Below are positions 17,747-26,777 of a DNA stretch of 44,962 nt, piece after piece. Positions within the stretch are counted from its first letter, which is position 1; every line of letters starts with the position of its first letter. The notes under the pieces were generated by a model. The model made no database searches and was not told where the DNA came from. It was given only the letters and a program-made list of their open reading frames with translations. Made by a program: the position numbers and the translations under genes. This stretch comes from JBBTDV01 sp038042605 (lineage in GTDB: Bacteria; Bdellovibrionota; UBA1018), in NCBI GenBank assembly GCA_964358645.1, contig CAYHPW010000020.1, positions 1-44,962 of the forward strand, in the 5' to 3' direction.

Positions 17747-19468
17747 ATGCCGCCGGGCGGAAGTCATCCTGTAATTCGTTTTGAGCGCCTTCCCGTGACA
17801 GACGGGCCGTTGCTGCGGTTTGAAAAAAACCGTAATGCCATGTTATCGGATGTGGTGGAGCGCACGGTTCATGATTTTATCGGTGGCAGCAACATTGATC
17901 TCTTGATCGGTGAGGCGCTGTATTCAGAGCGCTTCAGAATGAAGCGTGTTAAACCCGGTTTTTTCATGCGCAACCGCCGTAAGCTCGATGAACAGCTTTG
18001 GGGTTATGTCCAAGGGCTTATCCGCAATACTGGAGAAATTGACCGCAAGGCGTTGCTTGATCGGATACTTTGGCATTATGCAGGAGAAGTCGGCGGCCAT
18101 TTCAACCCGAGGATATATCGTTTTGCATGTAGCGCTGTTCCGTGGGGTTTTAGCTGGCTTTTAAATGCCGCCAGTGTAAGACGATTTCTGCCATGGGGGA
18201 TGACCCAATCACTTCAGTCCCGTCTTAATATAGTAGGCGAGGTGCCGCTTCTGCAGAAGCTTGCGGGCCATGGCACTATACTGCTGGTGCCAACGCATCA
18301 AAGCAATATTGATAGTGTGCTTATAGGCTACGTGATTTATTTAATGTCATTGCCGCCGTTCGCATACGGCGCGGGGCTGAACTTGTTTTCAAACCCGGCG
18401 CTAAGTTTTTTCATGAGCAATCTTGGCGCTTACACGGTGGATAGGCAGAAGACAAATGCACTGTATAAGCAATTTCTGAAGAACTACAGTACGAAGATCC
18501 TCATGGACGGGATTCACTCAGTTTTCTTTCCCGGTGGTGGCCGTTCACGCAGTGGGGCTATTGAGAGCAGGATCAAGCTTGGTCTTCTTGGCACCGGTAT
18601 CGAGGCACAGACTGAAAATCTGATAAAAGATAAAGAGAAGGCCAGAGTTTTTATCGTGCCCATGGTGACAAGCTATCACTTTGTTCTGGAGGCATCTTCG
18701 CTGATAGAGGACCACCTGGCCGAAGCCGGCAAGCACAGATATATCATCACTGATGATGAATCGTGGCAGCCCCGGAAGGTGCTTAGTTTTTTCTGGAAGC
18801 TTTTCTCCTCTCAAAGCAGCATAACGGTTCGTATCGGAAAGCCGCTTGACGTCTTTGGTAATTTTGTCGACGAGGAAGGGCGCTCACAAGGGCCTAATGG
18901 TACGGTGGTTGATCCCGTGCATTGGCTCACCACATGCGGTGAACTGCGTAAGGAAAGCCAGCGTGACCAGGAATATACAAGGATTCTTGCGGCCAAACTC
19001 GTGCAGAGATTTTACCGTGAGAACACGGTGCTCAGCTCACATCTGGTGGCGTTTTCTTTTTTTGAGGCGCTAAGGAAAAAATATCCCGATCTTGACCTGT
19101 ACCGCTTCTTGCGATTGTCGCTTGAACAGCGATCTCTGCCATATGCTGAATTTTTAAAATCAGCAGGGCAATATTATGACCAAGTGTCGGTTTTGGTGGA
19201 TCGTGGTGAGTTGTACTTGAGCGAGGACTTACGCCGGTTGGCAAAATTGTCCACAGATACCTGGGTTCAGGATGGAATTAGGCAGCTTGGCTGCCTTCAC
19301 GAAGCACGCGTGATTCGGGTGGCAGATGGCACGCTTTGGACTGAGGACATGAATCTTCTTTATTATTACCGAAACAGGTTATCCGGGTACGGTCTATCTT
19401 TTCATGCGGGAAGGGGATGGACGAGAAAGGGTCCAGGACAGAATGACGAACTCGGATTTTTGGCGTAA
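17747..19468 (+). CDS. Glycerol-3-phosphate acyltransferase-like protein (PlsB-type LPLAT domain)
   Basis: The 573-aa protein has the lysophospholipid-acyltransferase motifs in order. THQSNID (H184, D189) is the catalytic HxxxxD block, GAYTVDR (228-233) is motif II, FPGGGRSRSG (261-270) is motif III, and VPMVTSYHF is the motif IV region. It is shorter than E. coli PlsB (about 800 aa) but has extra N- and C-terminal regions compared with PlsC, so I read it as a GPAT-like enzyme at the inner membrane. The overlapping downstream gene gpsA makes glycerol 3-phosphate, the expected substrate, which supports the call. Confidence 0.82.
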   Translation: MPPGGSHPVIRFERLPVTDGPLLRFEKNRNAMLSDVVERTVHDFIGGSNIDLLIGEALYSERFRMKRVKPGFFMRNRRKLDEQLWGYVQGLIRNTGEIDRKALLDRILWHYAGEVGGHFNPRIYRFACSAVPWGFSWLLNAASVRRFLPWGMTQSLQSRLNIVGEVPLLQKLAGHGTILLVPTHQSNIDSVLIGYVIYLMSLPPFAYGAGLNLFSNPALSFFMSNLGAYTVDRQKTNALYKQFLKNYSTKILMDGIHSVFFPGGGRSRSGAIESRIKLGLLGTGIEAQTENLIKDKEKARVFIVPMVTSYHFVLEASSLIEDHLAEAGKHRYIITDDESWQPRKVLSFFWKLFSSQSSITVRIGKPLDVFGNFVDEEGRSQGPNGTVVDPVHWLTTCGELRKESQRDQEYTRILAAKLVQRFYRENTVLSSHLVAFSFFEALRKKYPDLDLYRFLRLSLEQRSLPYAEFLKSAGQYYDQVSVLVDRGELYLSEDLRRLAKLSTDTWVQDGIRQLGCLHEARVIRVADGTLWTEDMNLLYYYRNRLSGYGLSFHAGRGWTRKGPGQNDELGFLA

Positions 19469-20459
19469 TTCAAAAGTAGCTGTGATCGGTGGAGGCTCGT
19501 GGGGGACGGTGCTAGCGAATCTTTTATCCGAGAACTGTCTTGAAGTGCGTCTTTGGCTCAGGGACAGTGAACTGGCTAGGGCCATTAATGCTACAAAGAC
19601 TAATGAGCGCTACCTTCCCGGTTACAGATTAAGTCATAAAATCAGTGCATATTCCGAAATTAGCCGAGTGCTTGATGGCGACGTCAATGCGGTGGTGCTT
19701 GCGCTCCCTTCGTCCGCGTGTAGGCATGAAGCCAGGAATATGGCTGCCCTGCTGGGCGGGCACGAATTTATCTTTCATGCCACCAAGGGGGTTGAGGCTG
19801 ATACTTTGAAAAGAATGTCAGAAGTTTTATCAGAAGAACTGCCATGCAGGCGCATAGGAGTGATCAGCGGTCCCAATCTCGCTCAGGAAATAGCCCGCGG
19901 CGAGCCTGCAGCTACGGTTGTTGCGTCGGGTTTTGATGAGGTCCTTGACGCTGGCCAAGCACTGTTTGGAAGTGCGTTGTTCCGTATCTACCGCTCCTGC
20001 GACATGATTGGCGTGGAATGGGCAGGCACGCTTAAAAATATTCTTGCGATAGCCTCAGGTGCATTGGATGCAATGAAATTCGGATGGAATTCTCGCGCAA
20101 TGCTCATCACAAGAGGGCTTGCTGAAATAGTGCGCTTCGGGGTGGCTATGGGGGCGAAGGAAGGGACGTTCCTTGGTCTTGCGGGGCTGGGGGATATGCT
20201 GGCAACTTGTGGCAGCCCGCTGAGCAGGAATTATCGTGTAGGTATGCGCATGGCGAAAGGCGACAGGCTTTCTGATATAATCAAAGATCTTGGCGGTACT
20301 GCGGAAGGCATAATGACCACGCGGACCGTCTGGCGTTACTCTAAAGCCAGGGGGATTTCCATGCCGATAACAGAAAGTGTTTTTCAGCTTCTCGAGGAGA
20401 ATGTCTCTGTGAAGGAGGCCATACAAATTCTCATGACCCGCCCGTCTGGGTCGGAATAG
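19443..20459 (+). CDS. gpsA: NAD(P)H-dependent glycerol-3-phosphate dehydrogenase
   Basis: The ATG at 19443 has an AGGA sequence just upstream and gives MTNSDFW..VAVIGGGSWGTVLA. A start at 19404 in the same frame lies deeper inside the upstream gene. The 338-aa enzyme carries the Rossmann block GGGSWGTVLA (16-25), ATKGVE, SGPNLAQEIARGEPAATVVA and GTLKNILAIASG with the catalytic lysine, as well as GLAGLGDMLATCGSPLSRN. It reduces dihydroxyacetone phosphate to glycerol 3-phosphate for phospholipid synthesis. Its start overlaps the acyltransferase gene by 26 bases. It ends two bases from the convergent 608-aa gene. Confidence 0.96.
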   Translation: MTNSDFWRNSKVAVIGGGSWGTVLANLLSENCLEVRLWLRDSELARAINATKTNERYLPGYRLSHKISAYSEISRVLDGDVNAVVLALPSSACRHEARNMAALLGGHEFIFHATKGVEADTLKRMSEVLSEELPCRRIGVISGPNLAQEIARGEPAATVVASGFDEVLDAGQALFGSALFRIYRSCDMIGVEWAGTLKNILAIASGALDAMKFGWNSRAMLITRGLAEIVRFGVAMGAKEGTFLGLAGLGDMLATCGSPLSRNYRVGMRMAKGDRLSDIIKDLGGTAEGIMTTRTVWRYSKARGISMPITESVFQLLEENVSVKEAIQILMTRPSGSE

Positions 20460-20461
20460 GC

Positions 20462-22288
20462 TTACTTCAGGATGAAATCCTCGTAATACTCCACAGCCTT
20501 TATCCATTCTTCATCTACAGCGCCAGGATCCGTTAGAAAGAAAAAATCTTGCTCCGGAATGGCCCTTTTGTCAGTCGGCGTTTCCATGTAGGCGAGTAAC
20601 TCACGCGCGCTTTCTTGCTTTTTATTTGTTTGCCGGATGAATTTATCGACTTCGTCTTGTATGTCGGTGAGGTCGGTGCTTTTGGCCTTATCCATTATTT
20701 CCCAAAGCTCGATGAGCTCCGCTTCAAATGATGTCAAAACGCCGTCAGGTTCGCTCAAAACCGCTCTCAGTTCCTTTTCAATCAGGTTCTCGTAAAAATG
20801 CAAGCGCTCCATCCGCATGGGATGGGTTGCTTCAAGCAGTTTCGCATGTGCTTTGATTAATTCTATTTTATACTCGCCGTTTGTGTTCCCGGTTACGATC
20901 GCGCGCTTTAAATCATCATGACTTTTACGGCACATATCAGGATTTGATATGACTTGGAATGGTTCCACCGAAATATTAAAGCGCCCTGGTACAGGCACGC
21001 CGTGCAGGTCAACAGGTTTACGGAAAGAATGAGAAGGATCTTTTCCACAGAAAAAGCCGCGCAGATGTTTTTCTATCTCTTTCTTGATATCTGAGGGCTT
21101 TGTTTTATCGGAGTACCAGAGGGTCTGGATAGATTGCCATGTCGGATGGTTCTCATTGAATCCACTTAGAAACCATTGGTAGAAAGAATATGGTTTTGCT
21201 ACAGCCTGGTCGAATCTGGTCATTTCATCAAGGTGTCTGTTTCTTACAGCTTCAACCGATAACATCTTGTGGTGGCGTTTTCGGTCGTGCAATGAAGCGC
21301 GCTCTTTTAATGTTTTTACAAACAACGTCATTTTTTCAGGCGATGGGTTGGCAATGTAATCTTCCAGCTCTTTAGTCAGTTGCAAACGCGATTTAGACAG
21401 CTTGCGCGATATTTTAGATGAGTCCCATAAATCACTGATCGGGCTATCAAGAACCCCGGCCCAGCCGAGAAAAATTAGTAGATCCAGCATTCTTTCTCCA
21501 CGCCTTAAGAAAAATCCAGGCGGGTCTGAAAGCGGCATGCCTGCTGCTGTTCGTAAAAAAAGTTCCCTGCAGCTTTTGACTCGAGGCCTGAGTAAAGGGA
21601 TTTTGGCGCGGCTCTTTGTCGCCGCCAATCTCAGTGCTGAACTCGTGGCATGTGACAATCCAGCTGCTGCAAGCAGTGAAGCTATGCTCGGAATTTTGTC
21701 CAGCGCCCACTCTTTGTTGCCGAAAGTCTCGGCAAAGAGCTTTTTAAGAAGTTCAGAGCGTTTTTTCTTCCGTTCCAGCGGGTCAGTGATTTTTGAAGTC
21801 TCTAGAAGCTGCTCTGTCAGCGGATGGTTGGCGAAATCCGCAAACACATCGTTGACCAGTGCGCCGGCGCTCATCCCCAGGAAGCTTGCGGCCATTTTAC
21901 CGCCGGCCCTGTGTCCTATGAGCGGCAGAAGCTTTTTTGACGTGTACCCGGATGCAAGCATGAATAGCACGAACCCAACATGGCCGGATGGCTCCTTCAA
22001 TTCTTCGATATATTGTTTGCAATATGTTGGATCACGCGATGAAAAACATTTCCACGCCTCGGTAACCCCGACCGCGAGATAAAAATTAGCCATGTCGTCA
22101 GCCATGCGCGCCGTCTGAAGCCCGGCTCTTCCGATTTTGGAAGATGGCTTGCGGTTGAGCGGTTCCGCAAGTTGGTTTAAGAATTCAGTGCCTTCGTCTA
22201 TCTCTTCTGGCCCATCTGAGCGCGCTGGAGAAGCGCTGTTTGCGAGCAGGCATAAGGCAAGCGGGATTATTATGTGTCGTGAGATCAT
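20462..22288 (-). CDS. Large exported protein of unknown function
   Basis: I do not recognise this 608-aa protein. It has a clear signal peptide, with a hydrophobic core IIIPLALCLLANSASPA and likely cleavage before SDGPEEIDEG. Residues about 95-160 contain two weakly hydrophobic stretches (VGFVLFMLASGY and a glycine/alanine-rich segment) that might be membrane hairpins. The rest is mostly charged helix, with several scattered cysteines that suggest disulfides in the periplasm. An AAGG sequence precedes the ATG at 22288. The gene is divergent from the duplicated operons of exported proteins at 22425 and could share their regulation. It might belong to the same system, but only position supports that. 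Confidence 0.8.
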   Translation of the reverse strand: MISRHIIIPLALCLLANSASPARSDGPEEIDEGTEFLNQLAEPLNRKPSSKIGRAGLQTARMADDMANFYLAVGVTEAWKCFSSRDPTYCKQYIEELKEPSGHVGFVLFMLASGYTSKKLLPLIGHRAGGKMAASFLGMSAGALVNDVFADFANHPLTEQLLETSKITDPLERKKKRSELLKKLFAETFGNKEWALDKIPSIASLLAAAGLSHATSSALRLAATKSRAKIPLLRPRVKSCRELFLRTAAGMPLSDPPGFFLRRGERMLDLLIFLGWAGVLDSPISDLWDSSKISRKLSKSRLQLTKELEDYIANPSPEKMTLFVKTLKERASLHDRKRHHKMLSVEAVRNRHLDEMTRFDQAVAKPYSFYQWFLSGFNENHPTWQSIQTLWYSDKTKPSDIKKEIEKHLRGFFCGKDPSHSFRKPVDLHGVPVPGRFNISVEPFQVISNPDMCRKSHDDLKRAIVTGNTNGEYKIELIKAHAKLLEATHPMRMERLHFYENLIEKELRAVLSEPDGVLTSFEAELIELWEIMDKAKSTDLTDIQDEVDKFIRQTNKKQESARELLAYMETPTDKRAIPEQDFFFLTDPGAVDEEWIKAVEYYEDFILK

Positions 22289-22363
22289 TGCCTTTATCCT
22301 TATCGGCCAAAAAACCTCGGTTATTTAAAAAAGATTATTTATTTAACGCCAAGCAAAAATTAT

Positions 22364-22392
22364 TTGACCTCACGCATTAAATAATATAAAGC
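22364..22392 (+). promoter_or_regulatory. Candidate promoter of exported-protein operon copy 1
   Basis: TTGACC (22364-22369) is followed 17 bases later by TAAAGC; an alternative -10 is TATAAA at 22385-22390. The element aligns with the leader of operon copy 2, including the shared TAATATA core and the AGGGGGTTA ribosome-binding segment before the ATG. That conservation is the main evidence. Confidence 0.4.
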
Positions 22393-22424
22393 CTCGTGTC
22401 ATAGATTACCAAGGGGGTTAAACA

Positions 22425-23066
22425 ATGGTAAAATTAAAAAGTCAGATAATGTTCTTAACATTAGTTTCAATGATCGCAGTATCTTCGCTTGAGACTGCTC
22501 CTGCTGCAGGCACGGCTGGGCGAAGACCGGTTGATTCAAGAGGCGGGAAGAAAGAGATCGGCCGTGACGCTGAGAGGCGTCAGAAGATCAGAGAGTTGTT
22601 AAAAAATGATGGAAATTTATCTGAAATCTCACGGCTGACTAAGCTTAGTAAGAGGGATGTCGTTGATTTCTTCGAGCGTGAAGCTGAGGTGGGGCGTCTT
22701 GAAGGCGAGGCGCTTGGCGGTTGGCGAGTGCTTCTTGGCACAATGGTAACGGCTCGTACCAGCGCTACAATCGCGTGGGAGTTCGCAAGCGCTGAGTTGA
22801 TCGCAGACAGCGTTGGCTCATTCATGCGCCTAAGGAAAGCTGGAATGCAAGAGGCGTTTCATATCAATGAGAGATCATTGTTGGATGTTCAAAGTACGTG
22901 GACTTTTGAGCAGCGTTCAAATTTCTCAAGAGTGCTTGAGCGTGCCGCTGATATCGCTGAAAAAAGCGTAAAAGAAAACAGGCCACTCACAAATGAAGAG
23001 GCTTTCGAAAAAGCCTTGGATGAGCTTGGTTATCTAGAAAAATATCGCAAAGGTTGTCAGCGCTAA
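22425..23066 (+). CDS. Small exported helical protein, paralogue of the 205-aa protein at 26778
   Basis: The 213-aa protein has a signal peptide (LKSQIMFLTLVSMIAVSSL core, cleavage probably near APAAG). A predominantly helical, charged mature domain follows. An AGGGGG sequence precedes the ATG. It matches the protein at 26778 along its length, most clearly in the block SAELIADSVGSF...LRKAGM..FHI, the WTFEQRSNFSRVL block and the C-terminal EEAFEKALDELGYLEKY. A single cysteine is present, two residues from the C-terminus (KGCQR), and this is conserved in the paralogue. It is the first gene of operon copy 1, 13 bases before the 591-aa gene. Function unknown; a partner or adaptor of the large protein is a guess. 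Confidence 0.85.
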   Translation: MVKLKSQIMFLTLVSMIAVSSLETAPAAGTAGRRPVDSRGGKKEIGRDAERRQKIRELLKNDGNLSEISRLTKLSKRDVVDFFEREAEVGRLEGEALGGWRVLLGTMVTARTSATIAWEFASAELIADSVGSFMRLRKAGMQEAFHINERSLLDVQSTWTFEQRSNFSRVLERAADIAEKSVKENRPLTNEEAFEKALDELGYLEKYRKGCQR

Positions 23067-23079
23067 TAGGTGTTGAGCC

Positions 23080-24855
23080 ATGTTCCTGATAAAACGAAGT
23101 GTTAGCATGATAGGGCTGAGAACGGTAATTGGTTTGTTGGGCACCTTTCCCGCAATTGCTTATGCGGGGAACAATCCGCCGCCACGACAAAATTTCTGGG
23201 GTGGTTACACCACATATGCGTCAACTGATATCAACAAGCCAGTACCGGACCGTAGTTACTTTGTTACGACAGTTACCCCGGAGCCCGGTGGAGCAAAACT
23301 TGTTGTAGAAATGTTTCATGGTCAAAAAGACGCTCCTGTTTCGCTTACAATCCAGGTCGCCATAAATGATGGCAGTGGGAATTTAGAAGTTATTCCAATT
23401 AAGAAATTGCAAGATAAAGTGGCTGATAATCCAAATAATTATTACAGCCGCAGGGAATTCGTGATCACCCACGCGGAACTAAACACTCTGCTTGCACAAT
23501 TACTACCTGCCGGGGCAAATCACATAGTAATTGGCTCAGGCACGCCTCTTTTTTTGCTTGCGGAATGGAGTGGTAATTATACGCACCAATGGGGCAGTGT
23601 TGCTCGCGGCGGTATTTTCTTTATGCCTGAGGATCCCAATGCATCAGTAGTGAATGCCAACTCAAGTGCTAATACCCGCCGGCCGACCGAACTTGATCTT
23701 GGTTACGTTATTACAAGAAACATGATCTTTAAGTACCCTGGATTAAAAGAATACGGACAGATTCGTAGCCGCCTTGAGTCCGAAGGTAAATATCAAATTC
23801 CGCTTGAAGAGATGCTTCGGATTAAACAGCGATTATTGGATCTATCACAAAAACCAGGCGAAGTTACTCGAATACTTGGTGCGGATTGGAGCTTAGAGCT
23901 TCAAACAAGGTATCTGAAGAAAGATAAAAATAATAAACTAATTTTAGATAAAGATGGCAACCCAATCCCTGATCCCATGGTGGATACTTATTACGATAAT
24001 AGTAAGCTTGAAGCCGCGAAAAATGATATGGCCCTTCGTTATAGGTGGACAGAAGGGAATGCAACAGGATCGTGGAATTTCAAGCCTGGTCTTACAAGCG
24101 TATCCACGGATGGTATTGCGGATAGAATCGAGTTCGGCGTTGATACCATCGATGACAAACCTGAAACCATCAAGAAGTTTGCAGATAGCGTAGATCCGCT
24201 TAATCCATTTAAGCTGATCAGGAAAATAGCGCCAGGGTCGACTCCGTCTGAGTTTTTTAATCCAGCTGTAAAAATCACTGATACCCGCTTTAAATATAAA
24301 TTGAGAAATAAAACTGGGCTGGTCATCGAAGTTTCATTAGATGATGTTACGGCAGAATCTCTCATCGGAGAAAAGCGGTCTATACGGTATGGCCAAGTTG
24401 AAATGGATATTGATCATCTGGCTGTAGCTAGCCAGAATGTCGCTCAAGGGCCTACTAACATAGGTACTTCAAATAATTCAATATCTGTGGTTCTGAAAAG
24501 GTTTCTCGGAAAATTAGGGAATGGCGCCTTTTTAGATGGCAGACCGGTAATGCACACTGTTGACGACCTGGATCCACGTAGCGCTGTTAAAACAACACAT
24601 GCATCAGATTTTAGTGGAGCTGGAAAAGCAGTAGTTGCCATCAGAGAAGATTTGCTGGGTGCAGACTGGATACCAGGTGCACAGAAGTATGCTTTTGCGG
24701 CAGCAGGTCTTGGGATTTTAAAAGAATCGGAAGTTAGTCCTTCGGTAAAGGCTGTGATCAATGCTTTCAAGAAGAGTGCTCAGAGCGGTAAAACCAAGCA
24801 AACTTTGGTTGAGCATACCCTGGGCTTAGCTAACTGCGGAGCTGCATTTAACTGA
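23080..24855 (+). CDS. Exported protein with CYTH / triphosphate-tunnel-like domain, paralogue of 28197
   Basis: The 591-aa protein has a signal peptide ending at AIAYA, with the mature protein starting GNNPPP. Residues 30-260 form an unrecognised domain containing SYFVTTVTPEPGGAK and LFLLAEWSGNYTHQWG. Residues about 269-448 follow the order of a CYTH/VTC-type triphosphate tunnel: WSLELQTRYLKK (the ExExK strand, with the second E replaced by Q), VDTYYDN, MALRYRWTEG, GSWNFKPG, DRIEFG, DTRFKYKLRN, IEVSLDD and YGQVEMDIDH. Known family members bind or hydrolyse tri- and polyphosphates or make cAMP, but in the cytoplasm. Its only cysteine lies near the C-terminus (CGAAFN). The domain call was made by eye and needs a profile search. 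Confidence 0.85.
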   Translation: MFLIKRSVSMIGLRTVIGLLGTFPAIAYAGNNPPPRQNFWGGYTTYASTDINKPVPDRSYFVTTVTPEPGGAKLVVEMFHGQKDAPVSLTIQVAINDGSGNLEVIPIKKLQDKVADNPNNYYSRREFVITHAELNTLLAQLLPAGANHIVIGSGTPLFLLAEWSGNYTHQWGSVARGGIFFMPEDPNASVVNANSSANTRRPTELDLGYVITRNMIFKYPGLKEYGQIRSRLESEGKYQIPLEEMLRIKQRLLDLSQKPGEVTRILGADWSLELQTRYLKKDKNNKLILDKDGNPIPDPMVDTYYDNSKLEAAKNDMALRYRWTEGNATGSWNFKPGLTSVSTDGIADRIEFGVDTIDDKPETIKKFADSVDPLNPFKLIRKIAPGSTPSEFFNPAVKITDTRFKYKLRNKTGLVIEVSLDDVTAESLIGEKRSIRYGQVEMDIDHLAVASQNVAQGPTNIGTSNNSISVVLKRFLGKLGNGAFLDGRPVMHTVDDLDPRSAVKTTHASDFSGAGKAVVAIREDLLGADWIPGAQKYAFAAAGLGILKESEVSPSVKAVINAFKKSAQSGKTKQTLVEHTLGLANCGAAFN

Positions 24856-24872
24856 GAAAGGTTGGAGAGCTT

Positions 24873-25967
24873 ATGCTTCGGCAGAGATTCTCGATAATAA
24901 TTCTGATAGGAATTCTGTGGTCAGCTAGTGCCGCTGCTCTACCGTCACTAGATAAAATCCCAAATGGATATACAGATGGTCGCATTGGGGCAAAATACGG
25001 AACATACAGCTCTACAGTAGGTCCCACAGCAAGGCCATTTCAAATGCGTCTGATAGAATTGGAAAACAAGGCATATGGTTTGTCACTGCTTGCCAAGCTT
25101 GATCCAGCAGAGCAGGCGGAACTGGTATTTGTGTTGGAGAATGAGATCATCCGGCTTCATCGAGATATTGCCGAGCTTCCTAAAGAAGCAATAACTGATT
25201 TTGATAGGCATGCCCTGCTTTATGGGACTGTAAGAACATATGAAAACATTCGTCATCACGGTGAGCGTTTGTTCGAAGATGTGATCAGATTTATTGATAT
25301 ACAGCTACCCGGTCCTAATGGTCAGCAAATCAGGACTGAACTTCGTGATGTGCTTGGGTCTATATACGAGCCAAATTATCGTTGCGATGAGGATCTGACC
25401 CAGGAAGAGCGCAGTGAGCGTTACAATAAGAGGCTAGATGAGTTTCTAAAGGGTGGCGGCTCACTTGGTGAGATCAAGGTCATGGATAACCGGTATCTCG
25501 AGGAACTAAGCGGGTATATGAGAGTTGAATATGTTGAGATGGAAAGCGGTGAGGTACGTGCTACCACGGGCAGCGCTGGACATATCTTGTTAGCTCAAGG
25601 TGGCAAAGTAAAATCCGCGGGACAGTTGATCCTTGTTAAAGACAGCGGCGGAAATTTTACATTCTTGATAGTTTCGAATGCGTCTGGCAGCTACAAGCCG
25701 GATTTGCTTAGCGCAAGATTGTTGGCCGATAAACTGACTACCCGCCTTGGGCTGAGGCAAGAGCAAGTTATCGTGGTCAAGGGAGAACCGGTCAGCTCAC
25801 AGACCGTGAAGCTTTATTTGAAGGGCCGTCATGAAGATCCGGCAGCCACAAAGAGAAGAATTTCTGAGTTAGAAAAATATGGGAAAGAAATCTTGAATCG
25901 GAAACCGCTGTCGGGTGAGTGTGGAAAAATGTTTTCTGCTTTAATCCCTGCAGGTTTTTGTGCTTAG
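24873..25967 (+). CDS. Exported protein of unknown function with SGxYxP motif
   Basis: The 364-aa protein has a signal peptide (FSIIILIGILWSASAAA, mature start near LPSLDK) and a GGAGAG-like ribosome binding site. The middle is helical. Residues about 215-315 look like a compact domain: HILLAQGGKVKSAGQLILV, then FLIVSNASGSYKPD, and a following helix. That spacing recalls a widespread domain with a SGHYxP motif seen in bacterial effectors and toxin-like proteins; the histidine is serine here. Cysteines occur in YRCDEDL, GECGK and at the end (GFCA). It has no paralogue in operon copy 2. Its stop overlaps the guanylate kinase start by eight bases, so the two proteins are made together. Function unknown. 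Confidence 0.82.
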   Translation: MLRQRFSIIILIGILWSASAAALPSLDKIPNGYTDGRIGAKYGTYSSTVGPTARPFQMRLIELENKAYGLSLLAKLDPAEQAELVFVLENEIIRLHRDIAELPKEAITDFDRHALLYGTVRTYENIRHHGERLFEDVIRFIDIQLPGPNGQQIRTELRDVLGSIYEPNYRCDEDLTQEERSERYNKRLDEFLKGGGSLGEIKVMDNRYLEELSGYMRVEYVEMESGEVRATTGSAGHILLAQGGKVKSAGQLILVKDSGGNFTFLIVSNASGSYKPDLLSARLLADKLTTRLGLRQEQVIVVKGEPVSSQTVKLYLKGRHEDPAATKRRISELEKYGKEILNRKPLSGECGKMFSALIPAGFCA

Positions 25968-26652
25968 ACTCAAGCCGGTCTTGATAGCTGTTTTCGCATT
26001 GATTGGAGTCAGTGCCGCGCCATTTTCAGCATGGGCTGATCTTTGCCCTGAAGTATTCACTGGCAAACCTTCTTCCACTATTGCCAGGCAACCAAGACTG
26101 ATAATCCTGTCTGCACCATCCGGTGGCGGAAAAACAACATTAGCAAACATGCTGATAAAGGATTTTCCGGATATTATTCTTTCGGTCTCTTCTACGACCA
26201 GGGCACCCCGGGGTCAGGAGAGGAACGGTGTTGATTACCATTTTCTCAGTGTAGAGGAATTTAAGTCAAAGATCGCTCAGGGTGGTTTTGCAGAATGGGC
26301 GCAAGTCCACGGAAACTATTATGGCACGGAGATTAGAACTATTAAGAATGCGTTTGCCAAAGGTCAGTCTGTTTTAGCGCTTGTTGATGTCCACGGCGCG
26401 GACAAGCTACGCCGGAGTTTTCCAGGGGAGATTTTTACGATTTTTATCAGCCCTCCTGATCTAGCAACCCTGGAAAAACGACTTCGGGCCCGCGGCACTG
26501 ATTCCGACGAAACGATCCAGCTTCGTTTATCAAACGCCAAGAAGGAAATGGACGAGGCTCGACGTTTTGACAAGATGATCATTAATGATGATTTAAGACG
26601 TGCTTATTTAGAGCTTAAAGAATTAATTCAAGGCCAACAGTCGGCGTATTAA
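25960..26652 (+). CDS. Guanylate kinase with N-terminal signal peptide (predicted exported)
   Basis: The 230-aa frame starts at a GTG at 25960 with CAGG five bases upstream; no ATG lies between it and the kinase domain. Residues 1-27 form a textbook signal peptide (MLRLK, hydrophobic core, SAWA before D). The kinase domain starts near 45: P-loop SAPSGGGKTT, SVSSTTRAPRGQERNGVDYHF (GMP-binding arginines, glutamate and tyrosine retained), EWAQVHGNYYGTE, VDVHGA, RLRARGTDSDETIQLRL and INDDL. The enzyme should convert GMP and ATP to GDP and ADP. Such enzymes are normally cytoplasmic, so export is very odd. It is the last gene of operon copy 1 and overlaps the 364-aa gene. Without the leader it would be an ordinary gmk. 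Confidence 0.9.
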   Translation: MLRLKPVLIAVFALIGVSAAPFSAWADLCPEVFTGKPSSTIARQPRLIILSAPSGGGKTTLANMLIKDFPDIILSVSSTTRAPRGQERNGVDYHFLSVEEFKSKIAQGGFAEWAQVHGNYYGTEIRTIKNAFAKGQSVLALVDVHGADKLRRSFPGEIFTIFISPPDLATLEKRLRARGTDSDETIQLRLSNAKKEMDEARRFDKMIINDDLRRAYLELKELIQGQQSAY

Positions 26653-26715
26653 TAACCAGCCAAAAACAAGAGCATTATAGTTAATTATTAATTTTATACT
26701 TAGCGTTAAATTTTA

Positions 26716-26744
26716 TTGCGCATCGCGATAAAGTAATATATATG
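26716..26744 (+). promoter_or_regulatory. Candidate promoter of exported-protein operon copy 2
   Basis: TTGCGC (26716-26721), a 17-base spacer and TATATG (26739-26744) precede the gene at 26778. The arrangement aligns with the copy 1 leader, with the same TAATATA core and AGGGGGTTA before the ATG. Confidence 0.45.
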
Positions 26745-26777
26745 CCCATCTGTCATTAACAATAAAGGGGGTTAGCA

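Larger units (their letters stand above)
22364..24855 (+). repeat. Tandem operon duplication, copy 1 (leader, small helical protein, CYTH-like protein)
   Basis: This segment and 26716-29993 carry the same promoter-leader, a homologous small exported protein and a homologous large exported protein in the same order. Blocks of near-identical DNA occur in the large genes, for example around 23565-23700 versus 28680-28820. Copy 2 has an extra 243-aa gene between the two; copy 1 has two extra genes after them. Confidence 0.8.

Noticed and set aside
21402..22082. 226-codon plus-strand frame inside the 608-aa gene
   Set aside because: Antisense shadow; rich in Ser/Arg with no motif, while the minus strand has a signal peptide and proper start.
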